Positions 8,118 through 16,659 of a stretch of DNA of 64,000 nucleotides are shown here, one piece after another. How positions within the stretch are numbered: position 1 is the first letter of the stretch; every line of letters starts with the position of its first letter. Both the position numbers and the translations under genes were made by a program. Under the pieces are notes generated by a model. It was not told where the DNA came from, did no database searches, and worked only from the letters and a program-made list of their open reading frames with translations. This DNA is from Actinomycetes bacterium (GTDB lineage Bacteria > Actinomycetota > Actinomycetes > Propionibacteriales > Nocardioidaceae), in the NCBI GenBank assembly GCA_023417775.1, contig JAEZEJ010000125.1:1-64000 (forward strand). Direction: 5' to 3'.

Positions 8118-9341
8118 ATGGACTTCGAAATGAGCGCCCAGGCGCGAGAGCTGCACACCGCCCTCGGGGATTTCCTGACCGACATCGTGATCCCGGCGGA
8201 GGAACGCTACAACGCCGAGATCCAGGAATCGGGCGATCCGCATCATGTCCCTGCCGTGCTCTCCGAGCTCCAGGACGAAGCCCGCCGACGAGACCTGTGG
8301 AATCTCTTCCTGCCCCACCACACACCGTGGTCAGCGCCCCTGTCCAATGTCGACTACGCACCGCTCGCGGAGCTCACCGGTCGTTGTTTCATCACGCCAG
8401 AGGTTCTCAACTGCTCGCCTCCCGATGCGGGAAACATGGAATTGCTCTCGCTGTTCGGTACCGAAGAGCAGAAAGAACGGTGGCTCAAGCCGCTTCTCGA
8501 GGCACGGATCAGATCCTGCTTCGCCATGACCGAACCTGAAGTGGCGAGTTCGGATGCCACCAATATCTCCTTGCGCATCGAGCGCGACGGCGATGAATAC
8601 GTCCTGAACGGCAAGAAGTGGTGGATCACCGGCGCGGCCGACCCGCGTTGCGCCGTCGCACTCGTCGTCGGCCGCAGCCATCCGGAGGCAGCCCGTCATC
8701 GCCAGCACAGCGTCGTCCTCGTTCCGATGGACGCGCCAGGTCTCGTCGTCGGCCGCAGCCTGAGCACCTTCGGCTTCATGGACCGTGAGGGTCACAATGA
8801 GATGACCTTGACCGATGTCCGTGTCCCCGTCACGAATCTCCTCGGTGAGGAAGGAGCCGGGTTCGCCGTTGCGCAAGCCCGCCTCGGCCCCGGGCGCATC
8901 CACCACGCGATGCGGGCGATCGGCGCCGCCGAACGTGCCCTCGACCTCATGGTGCATCGAGTCAGTGAACGCGTCGCCTGGGGGCGCCCGCTATCCGAGC
9001 AAGGGGTGGTGCGTGAGTGGATCGCGCGGTCGAGAATCGAGATCGAGCAAAGCCGACTCCTCACGCTGAAGGCCGCCTGGACGATGGACAAGCGCGGTGC
9101 CAAGGGCGCGATGAACGAGATCTCGATGATCAAAGTCGCCGCGTTGGCGACGGCCCAGAACGTCATCGACCGAGCGATTCAGGCCCACGGCGCGATGGGC
9201 GTCGGACCCGACGTGCCGCTGTCGGCGATGTACACGATCAACCGATGGCTGCGCATCGGAGACGGCCCCGATGAGGTGCACCTACGCTCGATCGCCCGGC
9301 ATGAACTGGCCCGAGGTGCTCGAGGGGCGAATCACGCATGA
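8118..9341 (+). CDS. Acyl-CoA dehydrogenase, ACAD10/11 type
   Basis: A 407-residue FAD flavoprotein. The stretch EVLNCSPPDAGNMELL, then CFAMTEPEVASSDATNI, is the pattern of the ACAD10/ACAD11 branch rather than classical short- or medium-chain dehydrogenases; GDGPDEVHLRSIAR near the C-terminus is the family ending. The ATG follows GAGGATTC. The stop overlaps the start of an APH-fold kinase, the same two activities that are fused in animal ACAD10/11 and neighbours in bacterial levulinate (lva) operons. In those systems a 4-hydroxyacyl-CoA is phosphorylated and the phosphate eliminated on the dehydrogenase. A role on 4-hydroxyacyl-CoAs is therefore inferred; plain alpha,beta-dehydrogenation is the alternative. 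Confidence 0.9.
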   Translation: MDFEMSAQARELHTALGDFLTDIVIPAEERYNAEIQESGDPHHVPAVLSELQDEARRRDLWNLFLPHHTPWSAPLSNVDYAPLAELTGRCFITPEVLNCSPPDAGNMELLSLFGTEEQKERWLKPLLEARIRSCFAMTEPEVASSDATNISLRIERDGDEYVLNGKKWWITGAADPRCAVALVVGRSHPEAARHRQHSVVLVPMDAPGLVVGRSLSTFGFMDREGHNEMTLTDVRVPVTNLLGEEGAGFAVAQARLGPGRIHHAMRAIGAAERALDLMVHRVSERVAWGRPLSEQGVVREWIARSRIEIEQSRLLTLKAAWTMDKRGAKGAMNEISMIKVAALATAQNVIDRAIQAHGAMGVGPDVPLSAMYTINRWLRIGDGPDEVHLRSIARHELARGARGANHA

Positions 9342-10354
9342 CCACGACCTATGACGACATCGCCGCGGACGCACGGGCGTGGGCCGCCGCCCACTACGGT
9401 TCCAACGCTGAAGTGACCTCCGTGGAACGCATGCCCGGGCATTCGGGCATCAACTACCGGATCGTCGTACGGACACCGGAGGCGACCGACGACCTCGTCA
9501 TGCGGGTGCCTCCCCCCGGCGTCCGACGCCAAGCCAATCTCGACGTCGTCCGCCTCGCCCCCATTCTCGACCTCGCCGCATCCGGCGGGATTCCAGTACC
9601 CACCGTCCGCTGGTGCTCAGAAGACGAACAATGGTTCGGCACCCCCTATCTGATGGTCGACCGCGTCGAAGGATCGCCCCTGGCCGATATCTTCGTGGTC
9701 GGCAACGAATACCCCGAGCGCCCCGTCGTCGACGAGATCTTCCGTCAAGCGATGAGCGCGCTCGCCGGCATCCACACGCTGGACGCGACCCGGCTCCTCG
9801 ACGAAGGGTGGGCCGTCCCTGCTCGACGAGACGAGGACATCGCGCAATGGCAGCCGCTGCTGCACAAGTCAGAAGTGCCCGAAGAGGTCGAACGCACCGA
9901 GGAACTCGGACGACGCCTGCTCGCCACGGCTCCCCCCGAGGTCGCCCCGCGGGTCGTGCACGGAGACTTCTACAGCAACAACTGGATGCTCCACCAGGGG
10001 CGCATCACCGCCATCTTGGACTGGGAGAACAGCACGCTGAATGACCCTGGCTGGGACCTGGGATGGACCGCGACCATGTACGACCCCGCCTGCTGGGGGC
10101 CCTCTCGCTCAGGGAGCATGACCTGGCATCCGCTGCCCGCGAGATTGTATGCGTGGTACGAGGCCGCGGGACGCACGGTTCGCCATCCGCAGTGGTATCA
10201 GGCGTTGATGTGTTACCGCCTCGCCTCGATCACGCCCGCCAAGGTGCGTCTACATCGCACCGGCCGGCGGGTCGATCCAGTGTGGGAGGTCTTCGCCGAA
10301 GCCATCCCCTACCAGCTGGAGCGGGCGTTCGAGCTGCTGAGGGAGGGCTCGTGA
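9338..10354 (+). CDS. APH-fold phosphotransferase (putative hydroxyacyl-CoA kinase)
   Basis: A 338-residue protein of the aminoglycoside-phosphotransferase fold. The catalytic loop VVHGDFYSNNWML (Brenner motif HGDxxxxN) and metal-binding LDWENS are intact; the N-terminal lobe has the nucleotide-binding region GINYRIVV. It overlaps the ACAD10/11-like gene by four bases, so the pair is translationally coupled. By analogy with LvaA and the kinase half of ACAD10/11 it probably phosphorylates the 4-hydroxyl of an acyl-CoA. Antibiotic resistance is unlikely in this context. Confidence 0.85.
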   Translation: MTTTYDDIAADARAWAAAHYGSNAEVTSVERMPGHSGINYRIVVRTPEATDDLVMRVPPPGVRRQANLDVVRLAPILDLAASGGIPVPTVRWCSEDEQWFGTPYLMVDRVEGSPLADIFVVGNEYPERPVVDEIFRQAMSALAGIHTLDATRLLDEGWAVPARRDEDIAQWQPLLHKSEVPEEVERTEELGRRLLATAPPEVAPRVVHGDFYSNNWMLHQGRITAILDWENSTLNDPGWDLGWTATMYDPACWGPSRSGSMTWHPLPARLYAWYEAAGRTVRHPQWYQALMCYRLASITPAKVRLHRTGRRVDPVWEVFAEAIPYQLERAFELLREGS

Positions 10355-11334
10355 CCGACCGACGCTACATCGAATGTCAGCGATTCGGCGGCCCGGAAGA
10401 ACTGGTCCTCACCAGCGCACCGATCACCGAGCCCGGCCGCGGTGATCTCCTGGTCGCCGTCGACGCCATCGGCGTGAACTTCGCCGACACGATGGTTCGC
10501 CGGGGCGAATACCGCAAAGACCAAGCTCTCCCCCAGACACCCGGTATGGAAGTGGCAGGAACCGTCGTGCGCGGCGGCCCGGACACCACGATCGCTCCAG
10601 GCACGCGCGTCGCGGTCTTCTGCGAACATGGCGGCGGGTACGCCAGCCACGTGCTCGCACACGAGGGCCTTGTTTTCCCGGTCGACGCTGACATCGACCC
10701 GACACTCGTCGCGGCATCGTTCCTCCAGGGCGTGACCGCGTGGTATGCGCTGCACCGCTATGGCCGCGTGACCGCAGGCGACTCCGTGCTGGTCACCGGG
10801 GCAGCCGGTGGACTGGGCAGCTGGCTCGTGCAACTCGCGGTTGATGCAGGAACGCGAGTGATAGGAACCGCGTCCACGGCCGCTAAGCGTCGGTACCTGG
10901 CCGACTTCGGGTGCGACGAGGTGCTGGACCCGAATGATCCTTCTCTCTCGACCCACCTGCGGTCGACCGCCCCAGAGGGCTTCACGGCGATCATCGACGG
11001 AGTCGGGGGCGAGCTGTTCCGTGCCATCCTTCCCGCGCTCGCACGCGGAGGACGATTCGTCGTGGTCGGATCCGCCACCCAGCAGCCGGCCGTTGTCGAC
11101 GTACGTCGACTGATGCCGCGCGGGCAGACGATCACCGGCTTCGTCGTCCGCAACGTCATCGACGAGGATCCGCGCGAACCACAGAACGCCTTGAACGAGA
11201 TTCTGGCGCGTGTCGTCGACGACCGCGTGAAGGTCGACGTCACGACGCTTCCGCTCTCTGAAGCTCCCGAGGCACATCGACTCGTCGAAGGCCGCGATGT
11301 CATCGGCAAACTCGTCCTCGACCCTCACCGATGA
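10351..11334 (+). CDS. Zinc-free MDR oxidoreductase (NADPH:quinone reductase-like)
   Basis: A 327-residue medium-chain reductase. GVNFADTMVRRGEY is the quinone-reductase substrate-side motif and VLVTGAAGGLGSWLVQLA the nucleotide-binding loop; zinc ligands are missing. GTG at 10351 overlaps the kinase stop by four bases and has GGGAGGG upstream; an earlier in-frame start at 10063 would lie deep inside the kinase gene. Last gene of the three-gene operon. It may reduce an enoyl- or ketoacyl-CoA or a quinone; the substrate is not predictable. Confidence 0.85.
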   Translation: MTDRRYIECQRFGGPEELVLTSAPITEPGRGDLLVAVDAIGVNFADTMVRRGEYRKDQALPQTPGMEVAGTVVRGGPDTTIAPGTRVAVFCEHGGGYASHVLAHEGLVFPVDADIDPTLVAASFLQGVTAWYALHRYGRVTAGDSVLVTGAAGGLGSWLVQLAVDAGTRVIGTASTAAKRRYLADFGCDEVLDPNDPSLSTHLRSTAPEGFTAIIDGVGGELFRAILPALARGGRFVVVGSATQQPAVVDVRRLMPRGQTITGFVVRNVIDEDPREPQNALNEILARVVDDRVKVDVTTLPLSEAPEAHRLVEGRDVIGKLVLDPHR

Positions 11335-11337
11335 TCA

Positions 11338-11373
11338 GGCCCGACGGATCCTCGGTCTCACTGATGTCGGGCC
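11338..11373. terminator. Weak hairpin between convergent genes
   Basis: GGCCCGAC and GTCGGGCC, eight-base perfect arms with a 20-base loop, directly after the MDR stop and before the end of the opposing ligase. The long loop and missing T tract make it a modest terminator candidate. Confidence 0.3.
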
Positions 11374-11395
11374 CGTTGTCCGCAACATCGGCCTC

Positions 11396-13015
11396 TCACC
11401 GGGACAGAAGCCGGTGCTTTTGCACTCGCCCCATCCCATTGCGTGGCAGCTGGTCGACGAACTCGACCCGAACGGGCACCTTGTAATCGGCCAGACGCGT
11501 CCGGCAGAAGTCGATGACCGCGATATCGTCGAGACTCTCGTCAATGGCCACGACCACCGCGGCGACTTCCTCGCCGAGGATCGGATTGGACACGGCCACA
11601 GCAGCTGCCTCACGAACGCCGGGGCAATCACTCAGGACCGTCTCGATCTCCACCGAGGAGATGTTCAAACCACCACGTCGAATCATCTGGCCGGCGCGAT
11701 CCACGTAGAAGAGATAACCGTCTTCCTGCACTCCGAAATCCCCTGTGTACAGCAATCCATCTCGCAACGAGCGCGCCGTCGCCTCGGGCTCATCGACGTA
11801 CCGGTCCATCAGGGCCGGGCCACGCAGACAGAGCTCTCCGACGACACCGTCGGCCACGACGTTGCCGTCTTCGTCGCGGACGGTCACCTCGATCCACTCG
11901 TTGAACCCCTCCGAGCCCACCGGCATGCCATAGGACGACTCCAGCGCTCGGGCGATGGCGTCGGCATGCAGATCGGGCCTCACGAGCGTTCCGCTCGTGC
12001 CACCCTCGGTCAGCCCGTAGAGGTGAACGAGCTCGATGCCACGTGCCCGAGCGAAGACTCGCTCCAGAGATTGAGCGAATGTCCCCGATGTGGGCTGTGC
12101 GCCATAGCAGATCCGCTCCAACGACGACAGATCGACATCGCGCAACCCGTCCTCGCCGACGCGTTCCATGATGAGCTGGAGCATTCCGGTGATGATGAAC
12201 ACGGACGTGACACGGTGCCGCTCGATGTTCGCCAATGTCCGATAGACGTCGAATTCAGCTTCGCAAAGATAGGCGCAACCTGCCGCAAGCGTCGCCAGCT
12301 GATTGGTGTGGAACCCGGTGCTCGTGAAGAAGGGAGCCGATGACGAGTACACGCTCCGTTCATGCAAGCCCCACAGTCGCGACGACTGGTATCCGCAGGC
12401 CACCGATGCAGCATGTGTGATGGCGACCGCCTTGGGATGCCCGGTCGTCCCTGAGGTGAAGACCCAATCCGCATCATCCTCCTCAGCCACCTCGACCGGA
12501 TCCCTCGGTGCCGCCTCAGATATCAGCCGGCGTACGTCATCACCTGCCGCCGGCGCCACGGCCGTCACGAGAAGGGCGGGCTCGACGGAATCGGCTTCTT
12601 CGTAGCATTCGGCGATGAGACCGAGAAGGTCCGGGGAGACCAGGACGACCCGGGGTCGTGTCTTGGCGAGCACCCATGAGAGCTCGCGGGCGACGTAACG
12701 AGCATTGAACGGCACAGCGATCGCACCAAGGAAATGCGCGGCGTGATAGCACACGATCGACTCGATGATCGCGGCGTTGGTGGTCAGGATGCCGACGCGG
12801 TCGCCTCGCCCCACCCCTTGCTCACGGAGCACGGTCGCCAGCCGCCGGACCCGATCCAGCAACTCACGATAGGTCAAGCGGACCTCTCCGCCGTATCCGC
12901 TCTCGCCGATCAGACCCACCTGCTCGGCGAACCGCTCCGCACGGTCCAGCAGCAGATCGTTGATGGTCCGCTCTGGAACCGAAGGGGGAAGACGCGTCAC
13001 CGGATATTTCGTCAA
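11396..13015 (-). CDS. AMP-forming acyl-CoA ligase
   Basis: A 539-residue ANL ligase with P-loop TSGTTGHPKAV, YGLTEGG, TGDFGV and hinge DRAGQMIRRGG. The C-terminal lysine lies in GMGRVQKHRL, so the usual GK is VQK. TTG at 13015 is preferred because AGGAGG stands eight bases upstream; an ATG at 13060 is possible but lacks a ribosome site. It is the last gene after dctPQM, 48 bases behind dctM, so the imported acid is likely its substrate. Confidence 0.85.
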   Translation of the reverse strand: MTKYPVTRLPPSVPERTINDLLLDRAERFAEQVGLIGESGYGGEVRLTYRELLDRVRRLATVLREQGVGRGDRVGILTTNAAIIESIVCYHAAHFLGAIAVPFNARYVARELSWVLAKTRPRVVLVSPDLLGLIAECYEEADSVEPALLVTAVAPAAGDDVRRLISEAAPRDPVEVAEEDDADWVFTSGTTGHPKAVAITHAASVACGYQSSRLWGLHERSVYSSSAPFFTSTGFHTNQLATLAAGCAYLCEAEFDVYRTLANIERHRVTSVFIITGMLQLIMERVGEDGLRDVDLSSLERICYGAQPTSGTFAQSLERVFARARGIELVHLYGLTEGGTSGTLVRPDLHADAIARALESSYGMPVGSEGFNEWIEVTVRDEDGNVVADGVVGELCLRGPALMDRYVDEPEATARSLRDGLLYTGDFGVQEDGYLFYVDRAGQMIRRGGLNISSVEIETVLSDCPGVREAAAVAVSNPILGEEVAAVVVAIDESLDDIAVIDFCRTRLADYKVPVRVEFVDQLPRNGMGRVQKHRLLSR

Positions 13016-13063
13016 CTCACGGACCTCCTGATCCTTCCTGACAGCCGAGTCAGCCGGCATGAC

Positions 13064-14554
13064 TCACGGGGTCGACCCGAGATCCGGGATGACGGACACG
13101 ATGTCGGGGAATACCGCGATCAAGGCGACGACGATGAGCACGCCCGGGATGTACCAAGCCGCCCCCTGGTAGGCGTCCCCGAGTGTGATCTCGGTGTCTC
13201 CACGCACTTCGGGGTTCTGCGCAAGCCGGTGGGTGACGAAGGTGAGGATCCCGACCGGCGGCGTCAAGATTGCCACCTCGGCCATGAGGATGAAGAACAC
13301 CCCGAACCAGATCGGTTCGATTCCGGTGGCGATCGCGACCGGCAACAGGATCGGCACGGTCAGCAACATCATGCTCAGGGGCTCCATGAACATGCCCAAG
13401 AGCAGATAGATGAGCACCACGACGGCGATGAACTGGAATCGGGAAAGTCCCGCGTCACCAACGAAATCCGCGAACCATCGTGCCGCCCCGCTGAGGGACA
13501 GCAGCCGGTTCAACAAGGCGGCACCCATGAGGAGAAAGAAGATCGAGCCCGTCGAGGCGACGGTATCGCGGAGAGCCGTCAGCAGGCCGCGCCCGAACTC
13601 TGCGGGTCGCATGCGCGCGGCGGCGATCACCGTCGCGCCGATCGCGCCTACCGCCCCAGCCTCGGTGGCCGTCACGTAGCCCAGGTAGATCCCGCCGATG
13701 ACGATGAGGAGCAATGCCGGGAGCGGCCAGACTTCGAGCAGAGCATGTCCTCGATCCGACCAGGTCGGCGCAGAGCGGCGCGCTTCACGGTCGCGATCGA
13801 TCAGACGCGGGAAGACGGTGACGTAGGTGATCGTGAGTCCGATGTAGGCCAGGGTGAGCACGAGACCTGGCAGGATGCCCGCGAGCAGTTGTGCTCCGAC
13901 CTCGGTCTCGGCATAGCCGGCGTAGACGACAGCGTAGATGCTGGGGGGAATCAATTGGCCGATCGTCCCAGCCACCATGACCGAACCGAGTGCGATGCGT
14001 TTGTCGTAGCCGGCTTTGAGCATCTCCGGGATGCCGATGCGGCCGAGGGCATGGGTGATGCCGATCGTCGATCCGCTGACCGAGGCCAGGCCGGAGCCAG
14101 CGACGATGGTCGTGGAGGAGAGTCCCCCCGGCAGCCAGCTAACCCATTGTTTTGCTGCGTCGTACAGCTGTCCGGTGATGCCCGACCGCCAGAGCATGAT
14201 GCCCATGAAGACGAACAGCGGCAGAACGGTCAGCGTGAAGCTCGCCGTCGAGTTGTAGGGCAACGATCCCATGGAGTTCACGGCCGCCAGCTCGCCGCTG
14301 ATGGCATAGATGCCGAGTACGCCTGAGAGGCCCATGGCGACGGCGACGGGAACGCGGAGCATGAGGAGCAGCAGCATCAGCAGGCAGACCACACCGCCTT
14401 TGACGTGGTTCTGCATCGGCGCATAGAGGATCGTCACCACCAAAGTTCCCGTGACGCCGAACACGATCAATGCGGGCATCCATTGCGAGAAGGAGCTGGA
14501 CGGTCGTCCTCCAGGCGATACGTCTCGGCCTTCGGTGGCCAGTGGTGCGCTCAT
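13064..14554 (-). CDS. dctM: TRAP transporter large permease (DctM)
   Basis: A 496-residue membrane protein with about twelve hydrophobic segments, the transport channel of a tripartite ATP-independent periplasmic importer. Family features include MLLLLMLRVPVAVAMGLSG near the start, and P-rich PPSIYAVVYAG and LTPPVGILTFV loops. Length is slightly above the usual 425 because of a roughly 30-residue polar N-terminus. It overlaps dctQ by four bases. Energy comes from an ion gradient; substrates of the family are mostly carboxylates. Confidence 0.9.
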   Translation of the reverse strand: MSAPLATEGRDVSPGGRPSSSFSQWMPALIVFGVTGTLVVTILYAPMQNHVKGGVVCLLMLLLLMLRVPVAVAMGLSGVLGIYAISGELAAVNSMGSLPYNSTASFTLTVLPLFVFMGIMLWRSGITGQLYDAAKQWVSWLPGGLSSTTIVAGSGLASVSGSTIGITHALGRIGIPEMLKAGYDKRIALGSVMVAGTIGQLIPPSIYAVVYAGYAETEVGAQLLAGILPGLVLTLAYIGLTITYVTVFPRLIDRDREARRSAPTWSDRGHALLEVWPLPALLLIVIGGIYLGYVTATEAGAVGAIGATVIAAARMRPAEFGRGLLTALRDTVASTGSIFFLLMGAALLNRLLSLSGAARWFADFVGDAGLSRFQFIAVVVLIYLLLGMFMEPLSMMLLTVPILLPVAIATGIEPIWFGVFFILMAEVAILTPPVGILTFVTHRLAQNPEVRGDTEITLGDAYQGAAWYIPGVLIVVALIAVFPDIVSVIPDLGSTP

Positions 14555-15090
14555 CTGCCCTCACTCTTCACTTCTTCTCCGCTGCGCGGCCGGAAGGTAC
14601 GTAGTTCGGCGACGATCTCGACGCCGAGACGAATCGCGTAGGCCATGAATCCGATCGGCACGAGGAACCTCGACGGCCAGATCGGGACCTGAACGACTCC
14701 GCTGCGCTCGCCCTGGTGCATGTTCGCCACCGCCTCGTGGTACCCGTAGTAGGCGAGAACGATGACGAATCCCAGGGTGACCGCTTGTCCCGCGAGCCCC
14801 ACGACCTCCTTGCTCCGCTGAGGCAATCGGTCGATCAACACGCTCACTTCGATGTGCTCATGGTGACGCTGCGCGACCATCAGCCCCATGAACACCGCGG
14901 CGATCATGTAATAGTTGGTGACGAACTCCAGGGTGCCGATGGAACCACCGGCGAACGCTTCACGGCGGAACACGTCGAAGGCCGTGTGGACCGCCAAGCC
15001 GACCACGGCGATCATCCCGATTCCTTGGACGAGATATCCCATCGCCGATGCGCTTGAAAGGACAGTCCGCGCGAGAGAGTGACGCTTCAT
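14551..15090 (-). CDS. dctQ: TRAP transporter small permease (DctQ)
   Basis: A 179-residue protein with four membrane segments, the partner of DctM. ATG at 15090 has GAAGGG seven bases upstream; another ATG at 15108 and a longer open frame running into dctP are possible but lack support. The stretch MVAQRHHEHIEVSVLIDRLP is typical of DctQ. It lies between dctP (52-base gap) and dctM (overlap). Confidence 0.85.
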   Translation of the reverse strand: MKRHSLARTVLSSASAMGYLVQGIGMIAVVGLAVHTAFDVFRREAFAGGSIGTLEFVTNYYMIAAVFMGLMVAQRHHEHIEVSVLIDRLPQRSKEVVGLAGQAVTLGFVIVLAYYGYHEAVANMHQGERSGVVQVPIWPSRFLVPIGFMAYAIRLGVEIVAELRTFRPRSGEEVKSEGR

Positions 15091-15142
15091 GTCGCTGCCC
15101 TTCGACATGTGTCTGTCACCCCGTCCAGCCGCGCTCGGCACA

Positions 15143-16357
15143 TCATTCGGGCCGATGCGCTTCGAAGACCTCGGTCCACACCCGGTCCACCCATTCGCTC
15201 GTATCGGTGTCGGCGATCTGCTCCTCCGGCAGGCCGAACAGACCCAACTCGTCCACCACCTCGAACCACTTGTCGTGCATCTCCTCGAAAGACGCCACCG
15301 TGGCTTCGGGATCGCTGACCGAATCCGGACTAGCCTCGATGAGACCAGCGAGGACTTCGTCGTTGTGCTCCGCCGCCGCCTCCGCGAGGTCATCGGCCGG
15401 CTCGTGGATGGTCACGCCTTGCTCGTCCACGGCTTGCTGGAACTCGGCGACCGCGCCAAAGCTGCTCTCGGCGAAAGCCTCGAGATAGGTCGGGATCTCG
15501 TCCCAGATCAACTGCTGCGCCTCCAGCGGGAGCGATTCCCACTGCTCGGTCCCGATGCCGATGGCATAGCTGCTGAATCCGGCGAAACCGGTGCTCACGA
15601 AGTTCTGCCCCAGATCCAACAGATTGAGGCCGGCCATATCGGATTGACCGCCCATGAAACAGTCCACGACGCCCTGCTGCATGCCCGTGTACAGCTCCTC
15701 CCCCGCCAAGGAGACAGGGTTCATGCCCAGGCTTTCAGCCGCCTCGGCCCAACTCGGACCGCCGATCCGGACCGTGGCTCCGGCAGCCTCGCCCAAGGTC
15801 GTGACCGGATCGGTGCACAGCAGATCGTAGGTGTGGATCACCTGGACTCGGGGGATCAACGGAGTGACACCCTGTGCCTCGAACTCGGTCGTGAAGTCGG
15901 CGTCGTTGATGGCCCACTCGGCGGACGCGCCGATGGACTGCAAGTGGCCGCCGATCGGATCCGGGTCGGAGAGAAAGGCCGCCTGCGATATCCAATCGTC
16001 CATCGGGAACTTGGCCGGGGTGTAGACCTGCACGAAGTAGGCGAGATCGGCCAGGCCGTCGCGCAGACCGTCGACGATCTCATCAGGCGCGAGGACCGAG
16101 CCGGCGTAGAAGTACTCGAACGAGATCTTGCCGTCCGATTTCTCCTCGATGCTGTCGGTGAACGCCTGCATCGGGGCGGTCTGCCAGTTGTCCGGTCCGT
16201 ATAGTGTCGCGACCTTGAGCGTCAGTGGATCCATCTCCTCCAATGAGCCCGCTGCGTTACCGCCGCCAACCCCCCCGCAGGCGGCCAGAGTCAGGCCTGC
16301 CGACATCACGATCGCCGCGGCACGAAACCCGGCACGCCGCGTCCAGTGACTTCTCAT
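15143..16357 (-). CDS. dctP: TRAP transporter solute-binding lipoprotein (DctP)
   Basis: A 404-residue extracytoplasmic binding protein. The signal peptide ends in the lipobox LTLAAC (Cys27), so it is anchored to the outer face of the membrane. ATG at 16357 has AAGGAGA eight bases upstream; an upstream in-frame start at 16405 would spoil the signal peptide. The DctP fold shows around residues 150-240, including GATVRIGGPSWAEAAESLG. First gene of dctP-Q-M-ligase. The spacer upstream holds two GTTA-type boxes and a copy of the GTGG-GCATCAC element. Confidence 0.88.
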   Translation of the reverse strand: MRSHWTRRAGFRAAAIVMSAGLTLAACGGVGGGNAAGSLEEMDPLTLKVATLYGPDNWQTAPMQAFTDSIEEKSDGKISFEYFYAGSVLAPDEIVDGLRDGLADLAYFVQVYTPAKFPMDDWISQAAFLSDPDPIGGHLQSIGASAEWAINDADFTTEFEAQGVTPLIPRVQVIHTYDLLCTDPVTTLGEAAGATVRIGGPSWAEAAESLGMNPVSLAGEELYTGMQQGVVDCFMGGQSDMAGLNLLDLGQNFVSTGFAGFSSYAIGIGTEQWESLPLEAQQLIWDEIPTYLEAFAESSFGAVAEFQQAVDEQGVTIHEPADDLAEAAAEHNDEVLAGLIEASPDSVSDPEATVASFEEMHDKWFEVVDELGLFGLPEEQIADTDTSEWVDRVWTEVFEAHRPE

Positions 16358-16411
16358 CTTCAGGGTCTCCTTATTGATCAGGGGCCACGAGCCTTGACGG
16401 ACCACAACCTA

Positions 16412-16429
16412 GTGGCGTGCATCACAGCG
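16412..16429. promoter_or_regulatory. GTGG-GCATCACAGCG element upstream of dctP
   Basis: This 18-mer matches the tandem element at 46443-46460 in 16 of 18 positions. It lies about 55 bases before the dctP start. Two unlinked copies in front of importer genes suggest a common regulator. Confidence 0.35.
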
Positions 16430-16442
16430 AGTCAAGAGCTTA

Positions 16443-16456
16443 GTTACTAATAATTC
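16443..16456. promoter_or_regulatory. GTTA-type operator-like box
   Basis: GTTACTAATAATTC matches the reverse of the 4891 box in 13 of 14 positions. It is about 85 bases before dctP, in the divergent spacer shared with the nitronate-monooxygenase-like gene. Confidence 0.4.
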
Positions 16457-16567
16457 TCCTCTCTCATCACGAAGCCCCTGCTGCGTTTACTCCAAACTAC
16501 GTTGCGATTACAGTAGATCATCCTGTTCTTGACATCCCGCGGCGTGTCGATGATCCTGTCTCTATTG

Positions 16568-16583
16568 GCTAATAATGATTAAC
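16568..16583. promoter_or_regulatory. Second GTTA-type box
   Basis: Read on the minus strand it is GTTAATCATTATTAGC, fitting GTTA-N3-AT-N-ATT. The core TAATAATGATTA is nearly palindromic. It lies about 77 bases before the plus-strand gene at 16660. Confidence 0.35.
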
Positions 16584-16659
16584 TATCTCGTCCACTGACC
16601 GACCACGAGACCAGGCCTGGACTGATCGACGTTCGGCGGACCTCACCTCTAGGAGCATC

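Noticed and set aside
9338..10354. Aminoglycoside resistance gene
   Set aside because: The fold fits, but the coupling to an ACAD10/11-type dehydrogenase makes a metabolic kinase far more likely.
10309..11328. 339-codon minus-strand open frame opposite the MDR gene
   Set aside because: Antisense shadow; the plus strand encodes an unmistakable oxidoreductase.
12734..14326. 530-codon plus-strand open frame opposite dctM
   Set aside because: His/Asp/Gln-rich translation typical of the antisense of a membrane protein.
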